From Chloroflexota bacterium (GTDB taxonomy: Bacteria > Chloroflexota > Dehalococcoidia > Tepidiformales > Tepidiformaceae): a DNA stretch of 47,394 bases. The notes beneath the pieces are model-generated. The model saw nothing but the letters and a program-made list of their open reading frames with translations. It made no database searches and was not told the origin of the DNA. A program made the position numbers and the translations under genes. The stretch is from NCBI GenBank assembly GCA_016191435.1, contig JACPOQ010000076.1, positions 1 to 47,394 of the forward strand, read 5' to 3'. Below are positions 24,370 to 31,992 of the stretch, one piece after another. How positions within the stretch are numbered: position 1 is the stretch's first letter; every line of letters starts with the position of its first letter.

Positions 24370-25013
24370 GGCCCGCGGATTTTGACGCCGCGGTTCCCCT
24401 TCCACCAGGGCTTGATATCGGTGCTATTCGGCGCGCGATCGAATACATGGAGCGTGAACTCTCCGATCTCGTCGAGATCTACTACGAGCAGGCGAACGTC
24501 TTCAGCGCGATCGTCGGGATATTCGGCACGCGGGCGCTGGATCAGGTCAGCAACTATGAAAAGCATAGAAACGCCGATACGGCACAACAACGGTTTCCGG
24601 ACCTTAAACGCAGAGGATCCGGGGACCATCCTATCCCCGCTAATAGCCTGGAGAGCAAGGGGAGCAAACGGACTTACGCCATTCAGTCTCACTACGACCA
24701 TCCGGGCTGGTACATCATCTGGCGCTACCTGATCGACTCCACCCAGACTATCGAAGCAGGTAAAACCGTCATCATCTGGCGAGTGGACGTGGCATTCCTG
24801 ACAAAAGACGACTGGAAGTACGAGAAGAGCTCCGCCGGGGATCTGGGCGGCGGCAGAACCCATACGTTCGGGGTAAAGAACCCGCAGAAGACGTTGCTCG
24901 GGAAGAGCGTGTACCGGCGCGCAGACATTAGGCTCGTGGACCAAAAGCCCGTGCCGGCAAACGGTCACATCCCGCCCGCGAAGATCAGTCCCGAATCATC
25001 GGCTCCGCCATAG
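24363..25013 (+). CDS. Putative restriction endonuclease partner
   Basis: I do not recognise this 216-residue protein as a known family, but its position, overlap with the methyltransferase and size fit a type II restriction endonuclease. Possible nuclease residues are in HPIPANSLESKGSKRTYAIQ (an E-x-K) and TVIIWRVDVAFL (acidic strand). The C-terminal part is basic and has GGGRTHTFGV. Like its partner it has lower GC content than the flanks. Confidence 0.6.
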   Translation: MVRPADFDAAVPLPPGLDIGAIRRAIEYMERELSDLVEIYYEQANVFSAIVGIFGTRALDQVSNYEKHRNADTAQQRFPDLKRRGSGDHPIPANSLESKGSKRTYAIQSHYDHPGWYIIWRYLIDSTQTIEAGKTVIIWRVDVAFLTKDDWKYEKSSAGDLGGGRTHTFGVKNPQKTLLGKSVYRRADIRLVDQKPVPANGHIPPAKISPESSAPP

Positions 25014-25055
25014 CCTGCCACCCTCCTGAGCTGGGCCCGTGCCGCCGGCGAGGCC

Positions 25056-25793
25056 TCAGCCCGGGTCCTGCATCAGGGCGATGGCGAGATGGAGGCTGTC
25101 GCCCTTCTTGAAGACGAAGTCCAGGGCGGCCTCGCCGGTGAGCATCTGCCAGCGCAATGCGCCGTTCGCGTCCTTCGCCTGGGCGCCATCCGGGCCGGGC
25201 ACCGGGATGCGCACGCCGTTCGCACAAACGATGCGCTCGAGCCGTTCCATCCGTTTTTCGAGCGCCGCGAACCGGGCCTCCGTGGCGGTCACGGCGCCCG
25301 GCGCCGGCGCCGTCTTCGCGGCCGCGGGTATCGTGCCGATGAAGCTCGCGGGGTCGCGCAGCTGATCGAAGTCGAGCGCGAAGAGCGCCTGTGTGCCGAC
25401 GGCCCAGTGCAGGTGCGGCCCCGTCGAGATCCCGGTGTTGCCCACGTACCCAATAACCGCCCCGGCATCGACAGGCCCCTCGGGCGCCTCGAACTTGCTC
25501 AGGTGGCCGTAGGCCGAGTACCACTTCGTGTTCTGGTGGTCCAGCACCACCCAGTTGCCGAACTGCCACGCCTGTTCATCCAGGCTGTGGCGCTTGAGGA
25601 TCCCGGCGGCAGGCGCACGGACGGGTGTACCGGTATCCGCGGCGATGTCCATGCCGCCGTGCTTGTTCCCGGTCACCGAAGGGATGCCGAAGCGCTGCGT
25701 GATCTCGCCGGCCACGGGCCAGCCATCGCAGCGCATCGTGCCATCCGGCTTTGTCGAAAGCTTCGTATTCGCGAACACCAGGTCCTCGGGCAT
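25056..25793 (-). CDS. M23-family peptidase, endolysin-like
   Basis: A 245-residue zinc metallopeptidase of the LytM/M23 family. The metal ligands are His and Asp of NKHGGMDIAAD (about 45-51) and the second histidine of GPHLHWAV (about 125-130). A short coiled coil (about 168-185) and a C-terminal module (LRWQMLTGEAALDFVFKKGDSLHL) follow. There is no signal peptide or lipobox, which suits a phage endolysin released by other means more than an exported cell-wall remodeller. The AGGAGG site precedes ATG 25793. It stands alone, convergent with the restriction pair. Confidence 0.8.
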   Translation of the reverse strand: MPEDLVFANTKLSTKPDGTMRCDGWPVAGEITQRFGIPSVTGNKHGGMDIAADTGTPVRAPAAGILKRHSLDEQAWQFGNWVVLDHQNTKWYSAYGHLSKFEAPEGPVDAGAVIGYVGNTGISTGPHLHWAVGTQALFALDFDQLRDPASFIGTIPAAAKTAPAPGAVTATEARFAALEKRMERLERIVCANGVRIPVPGPDGAQAKDANGALRWQMLTGEAALDFVFKKGDSLHLAIALMQDPG

Positions 25794-25968
25794 CGCGTGC
25801 CTCCTTTGGCCGAGACAGTAGTTCGCGCGCCCGGCCGTGGGAAGACGTGTATGTCACCGAAGGTGCCATCCGGGAATGGTGGCAACGGCCGGTGCCATCG
25901 CGCTTCGTGCTGGCGAACGTCATCAGCTACAATCCCCGGCCAGCACTCAACCTCGGGGAGGCTCACCC

Positions 25969-26487
25969 ATGGAAGCTCGTGAAATTATCCGCAGCCAGCT
26001 GCAGATGACGCATCGCTTGCTCGATCAGGTACTGGCCGATGTAACGTCCGAGCACTTGCGTGCGGTGCCGGATGGCACCATCAACCCCATCGTTTCTATC
26101 TATGCGCACCTCGTTACCTCCGAGGACCGCCTGGTGAATCTGCGCGCACTGGAGCGGCCCACCGTCGCCGCCTCGGGCGGCTGGACCGCGCGCACCGGCA
26201 TCCCGGATTCCACGGAGCCGTCGCAGCCGGCCGACAAGGGCGCCTGGTGCGCGAAGGTGAACCTGGAAGCGTTCAAGGAGTACGCCGCCGCTGTCTTCGC
26301 CGCCACCGACGACGCGATCGCCAACGCCAGCGACGTGGCCCTTGCGCGCGAGGTGGAGATGGGTCCGATGGGCAACCAGCCGGCCTTCTACTATATCTAC
26401 GGCATCGCGCTTTACCATTGCAGCGAACACACCGGCGAAATCGCCGCCCTCAAGGGTGTCCGCGGCCTCAAGGGCCTCCCCTTCTGA
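25969..26487 (+). CDS. DinB-superfamily protein
   Basis: A 172-residue four-helix protein of the DinB/DUF664 type. The N-terminal IIRSQLQMTHRLLDQVLADVTSEHL, the histidine in SIYAHLVTSEDRLV and the distal HCSEHTGEIAALKG supply the three-histidine metal site typical of the fold. Members include thiol-dependent transferases and many of unknown function. Start ATG 25969 follows GGGGAGG. Confidence 0.85.
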   Translation: MEAREIIRSQLQMTHRLLDQVLADVTSEHLRAVPDGTINPIVSIYAHLVTSEDRLVNLRALERPTVAASGGWTARTGIPDSTEPSQPADKGAWCAKVNLEAFKEYAAAVFAATDDAIANASDVALAREVEMGPMGNQPAFYYIYGIALYHCSEHTGEIAALKGVRGLKGLPF

Positions 26488-26518
26488 GGCCGGCCGGCGC
26501 TCTCGCCGCACCCGGCAC

Positions 26519-26794
26519 TCACTCGTGGGTGGCGTGCCGCGCCCACATCCGCATCGTGTCCCGCACCTGCTGCAGCGCCTCCGGCTGGATCGTCGCGTCG
26601 TTGAGGATGCAGTCCGTCAGGTGGCGGTCCAGCAGGATGAGCCCCGCCTGCTCCAGCCCCGAGCGCGCCGCGAGCAGCTGGTTCAATACGTCCTCGCAGG
26701 TGCGCTGCTCTTCGAGCATCTTGCGCAGCCCGCGGACCTGGCCTTCCACGCGCGCCAGGCGGTCCTGCAGTTTCTTATCGGGTTCGAGCGGCAT
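26519..26794 (-). CDS. CsoR/FrmR-family metal- or thiol-sensing repressor
   Basis: A 91-residue all-helical DUF156 repressor. The Cys-His-Cys sensor triad is present: Cys in EQRTCEDVL, then His and Cys in DRHLTDCIL with four-residue spacing, as in copper sensors of the CsoR type. Related members with other residues sense nickel/cobalt, formaldehyde or persulfide. It is divergent from trxA, and the palindrome 26816-26832 lies between them, so trxA-trxB and its own gene are the likely targets. Start MPLEPDKK 26794 is the conserved family start. Confidence 0.88.
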   Translation of the reverse strand: MPLEPDKKLQDRLARVEGQVRGLRKMLEEQRTCEDVLNQLLAARSGLEQAGLILLDRHLTDCILNDATIQPEALQQVRDTMRMWARHATHE

Positions 26795-26806
26795 CGTGCT
26801 GATCCG

Positions 26807-26835
26807 TTGACATCCATACCCCACCGGGGTATCCT
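26807..26835 (+). promoter_or_regulatory. Promoter of trxA
   Basis: TTGACA (26807-26812), 17-base spacer, TATCCT (26830-26835). The spacer is almost entirely the CsoR-type palindrome. Confidence 0.65.
26816..26832. promoter_or_regulatory. CsoR-type operator
   Basis: Perfect palindrome ATACCCC-acc-GGGGTAT, the C-tract/G-tract form bound by CsoR-family repressors. It sits inside the trxA promoter spacer and just downstream of the predicted csoR-type start site, so one bound tetramer could shut off both directions. Confidence 0.75.
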
Positions 26836-26842
26836 GAGTGCA

Positions 26843-26870
26843 ACCATACTACAGGCGCGCAGGATGTCAA
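26843..26870 (-). promoter_or_regulatory. Promoter of the CsoR-type gene
   Basis: On the minus strand TTGACA (26870-26865), 16-base spacer, TATGGT (26848-26843). Transcription would begin near 26836 and run straight into the operator. Confidence 0.55.
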
Positions 26871-26919
26871 CCGCCCGGTCCGGGCGCAAAGGCCTTGCCG
26901 CCGAAGGAAGTGCAATCCG

Positions 26920-27252
26920 ATGTCCGATCTCCGCGAAGTCACCGACTCAACCTTCGATAGCGAAGTCATCAAGGGTGAACTGCCAACCCTCGTCGATTTC
27001 TGGGCGCCCTGGTGCGGCCCCTGCCGCATGGTCGGCCCCGTGGTCCAAGAGTTGAGCGAGGAATACGTCGGCAAGGTGAACTTCGTCAAGATGAACACCG
27101 ATGAAAACCCGCAGGTGCCTGTCAAGTACGGCATCCGCACCATCCCTGCGCTGCTCGTGTTCAAGCCCGGCGACGACCGGCCCGTCGAAACGATCGTCGG
27201 CTTCCGCCCGAAGGGCGACATCAAGAAGCGGCTCGACGCGGCCCTGGCGTAG
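26920..27252 (+). CDS. trxA: Thioredoxin
   Basis: A 110-residue classical thioredoxin. The redox pair is Cys32/Cys35 in WCGPC, and the cis-proline is in GIRTIPALLVFKPG. It reduces disulfides in the cytoplasm (ribonucleotide reductase, MsrA and others) and is re-reduced by the thioredoxin reductase encoded next to it. The gene is driven from the TTGACA/TATCCT promoter under a CsoR-type operator, which is an unusual control for a housekeeping thioredoxin. Confidence 0.96.
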   Translation: MSDLREVTDSTFDSEVIKGELPTLVDFWAPWCGPCRMVGPVVQELSEEYVGKVNFVKMNTDENPQVPVKYGIRTIPALLVFKPGDDRPVETIVGFRPKGDIKKRLDAALA

Positions 27253-27255
27253 GAA

Positions 27256-27286
27256 GTGCGGAGTCCTGGGTGCTGAGTGCTCAGGG
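27256..27286. repeat. Heptamer array (GAGTGCT type) after trxA
   Basis: Units gagtcct, gggtgct, gagtgct, cagggtt begin 4 bp after the trxA stop codon, within the trxA-trxB interval. Confidence 0.6.
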
Positions 27287-27370
27287 TTCGCCACCGCAGG
27301 GGAACCCCGACCGGACCCGGCACCAGGGCCCACCGGCCGTTGGCGGTGGCCCGGCGCCTGACAGAATGAG

Positions 27371-27411
27371 AGGCACGGGCCGCCATCTTGCGGCTGCCGT
27401 GCCTTTTCTGT
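27371..27411 (+). terminator. Intrinsic terminator or attenuator between trxA and trxB
   Basis: A stem of 12 pairs (GGCACGG...CCGTGCC plus GCCGC...GCGGC, with a 2-base bulge) and a 6-base loop is followed by TTTTCTGTT. It ends about 25 bp before the trxB start and directly before its ribosome site. It should limit read-through from trxA or act in the trxB leader. Confidence 0.65.
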
Positions 27412-27435
27412 TCTCCCGAGAGGAGCTTTACCACT

Positions 27436-28419
27436 ATGACGCAGCCCGCGTCTAGCGCGCCCCCGCCGGCGCCAGCACCCGAGAGCGGCCACTACGATGT
27501 CGCCATCATCGGTGGCGGCGGGGCCGGCCTGACCGCCGCGATCTACGCCGCCCGCGCCCGCCGCCGAACCGTCGTCTTCGAACGCCGCATCACCGGCGGC
27601 CAGATCGCGACCACCGAGCTCGTCGAGAACTTCCCCGGCTTCCCCGAAGGTGTCAATGGCTTCGATTTCGCCCAGCTCCTGCTGCAACAGGCGGAAAAGT
27701 TCGGCGCGGAGATTGTCTACGACGATGTGCGCGCGCTCGTCCGTGAGCCGGACGGCTCGTTCCGCCTCTCGGCAGAGAGCGGTGATTACCATGCCCGCGC
27801 CGTCATCGTCACGGCCGGCGCCGAGTACAACCGCCTCGGCGTCCCCGGCGAGGCGGAGCTCACGGGCAAGGGCGTGAGCTGGTGTGCCACCTGCGATGCC
27901 GCGTTCTTCAAGGGCCAGGAGGTAGCCGTGATCGGCGGCGGCGATTCCGCGCTCGACGAAGGCCTCTTTGTCTCCCGCTACGCGAGCAAGGTCCACGTCA
28001 TCCACCGCCGCGATACGCTCCGCGCCAGCGCGATCCTGCAGGAACGTGCGTTTGCGAACCCCAGGTTCACGTTCACCTGGGACACCGCCGTCGAGGCCAT
28101 CCACGGCGGCGAGCAGGTCACCGGCCTGGCGCTGCGAAACCTGAAGACGGGCGCAAAGAGCGAGCTCCCGGTCGGCGCCGTCTTCATCTTCATCGGCCAG
28201 ACCCCGAACAACGGGCTGCTTGCCGGGCTCGTGCCGCTCGATGCCGGCGGCCACGCGCTGGTGGACCTCAACATGCAGACGGCCGTCCCGGGCCTCTTCG
28301 TCGCCGGCGACCTCCGCACCCACGCCGCGCGCCAGCTCGTCAGCGCCTGCGGGGACGGCGCCACCGCCGCAATCGCCGCCGAGCATTACCTGGAATCGCT
28401 GCCGGCCGCCGCCAAGTAG
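27436..28419 (+). CDS. trxB: Thioredoxin-disulfide reductase
   Basis: A 327-residue low-molecular-weight thioredoxin reductase. The FAD-binding GGGGAGLTAAIYAAR is at about 26-40, the redox-active CATC is Cys150/Cys153, and the NADPH-binding GGGDSALDEG follows at about 168. FAD contact VPGLFVAGD is near the end. It passes electrons from NADPH to thioredoxin. A Pro/Ala-rich N-terminal tail of about 18 residues precedes the domain. ATG 27436 follows GAGAGGAG. Confidence 0.95.
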   Translation: MTQPASSAPPPAPAPESGHYDVAIIGGGGAGLTAAIYAARARRRTVVFERRITGGQIATTELVENFPGFPEGVNGFDFAQLLLQQAEKFGAEIVYDDVRALVREPDGSFRLSAESGDYHARAVIVTAGAEYNRLGVPGEAELTGKGVSWCATCDAAFFKGQEVAVIGGGDSALDEGLFVSRYASKVHVIHRRDTLRASAILQERAFANPRFTFTWDTAVEAIHGGEQVTGLALRNLKTGAKSELPVGAVFIFIGQTPNNGLLAGLVPLDAGGHALVDLNMQTAVPGLFVAGDLRTHAARQLVSACGDGATAAIAAEHYLESLPAAAK

Positions 28420-28520
28420 CAGCGTTGGTTTCGCTCGCGCGCCGCGCTTCCGCGATCGTGGTGTCCACGGCCCGAAGCCCCCGCCTGTGTGCATGGCCGG
28501 AGCCGGGCGCAGGGCCCCCT

Positions 28521-28546
28521 GGCCTCGGCACTCGGCCCTCGGCACT
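28521..28546. repeat. Heptamer array (CTCGGCA type)
   Basis: Units ctcggca, ctcggcc, ctcggca lie just upstream of repeat copy C. The 397-bp gap 28420-28816 holds this array, copy C and the array at 28783; about 100 bp after trxB show nothing I can name. Confidence 0.6.
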
Positions 28547-28577
28547 GCTGTGAAAATCGCCCCCGAGCGCGCCACTC

Positions 28578-28789
28578 GCAGCCCACCACCTCCCGGTAGT
28601 CGTGGCCGTCTGGGGCCACGGGTCATGGATCCCAGGTCCCGGGACCAGTGACCGGCGCTCGAATGCGGGCACACGTGGATCAGCGGGCGAGCGCAGCGCG
28701 CGAGACTGCGGCGACTGCAGCCCACAACCGCCACGAGTGTGAGTCCCGTTTTCGTCCCTGGTTGTGGCGCCGCGCCATCACCGACTCGG
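28578..28789 (+). repeat. Interspersed 210-bp repeat, copy C
   Basis: Full-length copy matching copy B over its whole length with scattered substitutions. The block GGTCCCGGGACC is a perfect palindrome here. It again ends in CTCGG and merges with a heptamer array. It is about 20 kb away from copies A and B, same orientation. Confidence 0.85.
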
Positions 28790-28813
28790 AACTCGGAACT
28801 CGGCCCTCGGAAC
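28783..28813. repeat. Heptamer array (CTCGGAA type) abutting a stop codon
   Basis: Units ctcggaa, ctcggaa, ctcggcc, ctcggaa. It joins repeat copy C to the stop codon (28817) of the small phage-type gene. Confidence 0.75.
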
Positions 28814-28816
28814 TTC

Positions 28817-29029
28817 CTACGTGTGCACCGCGTACAGCACGACGTCCCCGAGGTCGCCCGTGTCCCCGGTATCGATGAGGACGCGGCGGGTCGCGACCAT
28901 CTCGGCGGCGGCGATGCCGCGGCTCACGCGCACGTTGTCCAGGCTCTGCGCCTGCGACCCATCGAGCCGCACGCTCGCCGTGTACGTGCCGCTGTTGAAC
29001 GAGACCAGAGTGCCGCGGTAGGTGGGCAT
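28817..29029 (-). CDS. Small phage-type beta protein
   Basis: A 70-residue protein with alternating beta strands (YRGTLVSFNSGTYTASVRLDG, VRVSRGIAAAEMV, RRVLIDTGDTGDLGDVVLYAV). I recognise it only as a type often encoded just after tail or receptor genes in prophages; a role as small tail or fibre accessory is inferred. The start follows AGGAG. It lies downstream of the LamG gene on the same strand, with an octamer pair between. Confidence 0.6.
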   Translation of the reverse strand: MPTYRGTLVSFNSGTYTASVRLDGSQAQSLDNVRVSRGIAAAEMVATRRVLIDTGDTGDLGDVVLYAVHT

Positions 29030-29044
29030 TTCGAGCTCCTTCGT

Positions 29045-29145
29045 CGCCGTATCGGCGTTGTGGCGTGATGGCGTATCGGCGTAACGGCGGCCATCGGCGA
29101 CGCCGGCACGCCCCTACGCCGGCACGCCGATACGCCCTATGGCGC
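29045..29145. repeat. Octamer array, inverted pair overlapping a stop codon
   Basis: Left arm 29045-29090 (cgtatcgg, cgttgtgg, cgtgatgg, cgtatcgg, cgtaacgg) and right arm 29098-29145 (ccggcacg, cccctacg, ccggcacg, ccgatacg) are complementary with about 8 bp between. The right arm covers the stop codon of the LamG gene (29137-29139). Confidence 0.75.
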
Positions 29146-31821
29146 CCCCAGTGCGAGCACCGAGTCGTAGCGCGCGCCACGCGGTGCGCGTTCGTAATCG
29201 AGCCCGAGACCGAGCACGCGGTAGATGGCGGTTGCCGGCGCGAGGCCCCGGTGGGTCACGCGCACCAGGTCGAAGAGCTCCTGGCCGGCGTTGAACGGCG
29301 CGGTCAGCTCGCCCGCCGGCTCGTGCCACCCAGCCCGGCGGAGTGCGCCGGCAGTGTAGCGGTCGGTCTTGGTGTTCGTATCGGCGTCGAGGTTGCGGAC
29401 CGCGTCGAAGCGCGCGCCGTGCTGCGCCACTGATCCCCCGTCGAAGCGGTCGGAGAAGCGGCCGCTGCCCTGGAGCCGCAGCCAGTTCGTGGCCGGCGGC
29501 TCGTCCCCGAGGCTGAGGGCGGCGACGGGATGCTCGCCCGCGCCGCCGTAGGCGTAGACCGCCGGCGAAACGGCCAGCCAGAGGGCCGCCACCTGCTCGG
29601 AGCTGAGCGCGCTGTTGAAGACCATCGCCTCGGCGATATCGCCCTTGAACGCGTCGGTCCCGGCGCCGTCCTTCGCGCCCATAAACAACGCCGCCGCCGG
29701 GGACACCGTCGCCGCGGAGCCGCTCGCCCGCGTCCCCACGGCCACGCCATCGACGTAGAACGTGACTATCGACCCGGCCGCGCGCGTCACGCACAGCAGC
29801 CGCCACTGGCCGTTGTTGATGGCCGTGCCGCGCGTATCGGTCCAGCCATCGGCGGAGTCTCCGAAGGCGAGGACGTTATCGATGAGCCCCATCGTGAAGA
29901 ACGTACCGCCGGCCGCGCGCGAGAAGATGCGCCGCGTGCCCGTGCCCGCGTTCGCCGTCCGCACGAGTGCCACGTACGTCCCGGAGGCAAGGTCCAGCGC
30001 GGCGGCGCTCGCTGTGGAGAACGTGTCGTCGATGCCATCGAGTGTGGCGTACGCGCTGGGCGATTGACCCACGAGTGGTCCGGGCGTACGGCCCGTCGTC
30101 GCGTAGAGCCCGCCGGTGGAGACCGCCGGGTAGATCGCGTTTGCGTGATCCTGCACGAGGGTCACGCCCGGCTCCTGCAGCCGCCACCAGGCCTGTGGCG
30201 CCAGTGCTCGCACGGTCTCGGCGAACAGCGGCGCATCGAGGTTGCGCACCGTGAGCAGCCCGCTTTCGCCGCGCACCCCATCGGTCAGCGGCGCGAGCAG
30301 CCGGCCGAGCGCCGTCGCGCCATCCTCGCCCTGGGCGATGGCGAACGACGGGCTGTAGGCGTTGAAGTCGGCGCTCGCCGCGTAGGGGGTGCCCGCACTC
30401 GCGATGCCGATGCCGGCGCGCCCGGCGATGCGGTTCGCGACCAGGTACCGCGTCAGCACCCCGCTCGCCGTTTGCCATGTCTGCGGTGCGCGCCAGCGGC
30501 GGAGCTGCTCCCATGGCCCGCTGGCCTCGATTGTCACTCCGCTGTGGCCATCGCCGGCACGGTAGCGGATGCGGTCGATGGTCAGCCGCCAGGTGACGCC
30601 GTATTCGGCCGCGCCCGCCGCGCCCGAAAGGTACCCCGGCGAGAGCGTGAGCTGCCCGCCCGTCATGGTCCCTGGAAACGCCGCCGAGGGCAGCGCCGCG
30701 AGCGCGCCGTCGCCGTTGTCGAATTCCACCACGCAGCGCGCGGTGGCGGGCCCGAAGCGGACCTTGCAGCTCACCACGCGCGCGGAGAGGTCGTCGGCGC
30801 CGTTGATCGCCGCCTGCCACCAGCCATTGGCCGCCACCGCGTAGACGGTGTTGGGCGTGCCGCTGCCATATGCGAGCTCGAACCCATGCACAGACGCCGC
30901 CTCCATCGGCGCCGGCTCCGACCACGTGCTGGTTGGGCCGAAGCTCGGGTATGGGTGGCTTTCGCGCGCGCTCACGGCCGCAACCGCGCCCGTCTCGCGG
31001 TGCGCGAACGTGCCGTACACGCCCGGTGCGATGCTCGTGATGGACGCGCCGCCGAAGAGCGTGGTGGACGCGGAATCGGCCTCCGCGACGTTGGAGAAGC
31101 CGCTCCAGGTGTTCGCCGGCAGCGAGAGGTCGCCCATCTGCACGGCCCACGCGCGCTTGTGCGTGGTCGTCACTTCCGTACCGTTGACCAGCAGCGCGAA
31201 ATCGGCGCCATCGTGCGTCGCGGCGATGTTCGCGATGCTCGCCACCGAGCCGCTCTTCGTCCAGTTCGTCCCCGAAGCGGCCCACGTGCCAGCGATGCGG
31301 CGCAGGCGCTTGAGCGTGGTGCTGGTCCCAAGCGTGTAGAACGCGCAGCAATCCGGCCCCGCGGCCGACCAGCTCGCGGCGATATCGCCAATCGCCGAGC
31401 CTTCGGTCACGAGCGCGGTCGCGGCGCCCCAGGTGACGCCATTGTCGCTCGAGCTACGGACGTAGAGCGTCAGCGTCTTCGTATAGAAGAGCAGCACCTC
31501 GCCCGCCCGCGCGATGAGCGCCACCCCCGAACCTGTCACCAGCCCGGTATCGATGACGGCCCAGGCGGCCGGGTTGATGCCGGTGCCGCCCGCCCACGGG
31601 TACGAAGCGAGGAGCGTGCCGCTCGCATTGCGGGCCACCACCAGCCGGCCGTTCGCCGTCACGCAGGCAGCGCGGGGGTCGTCGGGCTCGCTGCCGCGGT
31701 AAACGCGCGACCAGCGAAAGATGTGCGCCGTGTTGCGCTTCGCCTGGGTCGTGACGAGGAACGCCGGCTGGCGGTTGGCGCTCTGCTGGTGGACGGCAAG
31801 CGTGGGCGAAAGCGAGAGCAT
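29137..31821 (-). CDS. Large phage tail/surface protein with LamG-like domain
   Basis: An 894-residue protein without signal peptide. The N-terminal about 300 residues are beta-propeller-like with an Asp-box-type motif SSDNGVTWG, as in sialidase/BNR folds. A middle region (about 330-540) resembles phage minor tail or baseplate beta domains. Residues about 590-760 form a LamG/concanavalin-like domain (WWRLQEPG, ATLDGIDDTFSTAS, WRLLCVTRAAGSIVTFYVDGVAVG, DIAEAMVFNSALSSEQV). The last about 110 residues are another beta module. It fits a receptor-binding or tail-tip protein. No other tail genes except the small gene at 28817 are near. ATG 31821 follows AAGGAGG. Confidence 0.75.
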   Translation of the reverse strand: MLSLSPTLAVHQQSANRQPAFLVTTQAKRNTAHIFRWSRVYRGSEPDDPRAACVTANGRLVVARNASGTLLASYPWAGGTGINPAAWAVIDTGLVTGSGVALIARAGEVLLFYTKTLTLYVRSSSDNGVTWGAATALVTEGSAIGDIAASWSAAGPDCCAFYTLGTSTTLKRLRRIAGTWAASGTNWTKSGSVASIANIAATHDGADFALLVNGTEVTTTHKRAWAVQMGDLSLPANTWSGFSNVAEADSASTTLFGGASITSIAPGVYGTFAHRETGAVAAVSARESHPYPSFGPTSTWSEPAPMEAASVHGFELAYGSGTPNTVYAVAANGWWQAAINGADDLSARVVSCKVRFGPATARCVVEFDNGDGALAALPSAAFPGTMTGGQLTLSPGYLSGAAGAAEYGVTWRLTIDRIRYRAGDGHSGVTIEASGPWEQLRRWRAPQTWQTASGVLTRYLVANRIAGRAGIGIASAGTPYAASADFNAYSPSFAIAQGEDGATALGRLLAPLTDGVRGESGLLTVRNLDAPLFAETVRALAPQAWWRLQEPGVTLVQDHANAIYPAVSTGGLYATTGRTPGPLVGQSPSAYATLDGIDDTFSTASAAALDLASGTYVALVRTANAGTGTRRIFSRAAGGTFFTMGLIDNVLAFGDSADGWTDTRGTAINNGQWRLLCVTRAAGSIVTFYVDGVAVGTRASGSAATVSPAAALFMGAKDGAGTDAFKGDIAEAMVFNSALSSEQVAALWLAVSPAVYAYGGAGEHPVAALSLGDEPPATNWLRLQGSGRFSDRFDGGSVAQHGARFDAVRNLDADTNTKTDRYTAGALRRAGWHEPAGELTAPFNAGQELFDLVRVTHRGLAPATAIYRVLGLGLDYERAPRGARYDSVLALGAP

Positions 31822-31892
31822 CGGCCCCTCCTTATGGCTCCGAGCGAAACAGGCGCGGCGGCGAAGGGGGAAGGGGAGGGTGGCAGGATTCG

Positions 31893-31985
31893 TAACGACG
31901 TATGGGCGTAACGGAGTAACGGCGTAGGGCCCCACGCCGACACGCCGACACGCCGACACGCCGGCACGCCCCTACGCCGTTACAC
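31893..31985. repeat. Octamer array, inverted pair with a perfect 14-bp stem
   Basis: Left arm 31893-31929 (gtatgggc, gtaacgga, gtaacggc, gtaggg) and right arm 31930-31985 (acgccgac three times, then acgccggc, acgcccct, acgccgtt). GTAACGGCGTAGGG at 31916-31929 pairs perfectly with 31970-31983. It lies between divergent genes, ending 8 bp before the SDR start codon. Confidence 0.8.
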
Positions 31986-31992
31986 TTCCCCC

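Noticed and set aside
29530..31911. A 793-residue open frame opposite the LamG tail gene
   Set aside because: Antisense shadow with low-complexity Arg/Gly/His composition and no recognisable domain.
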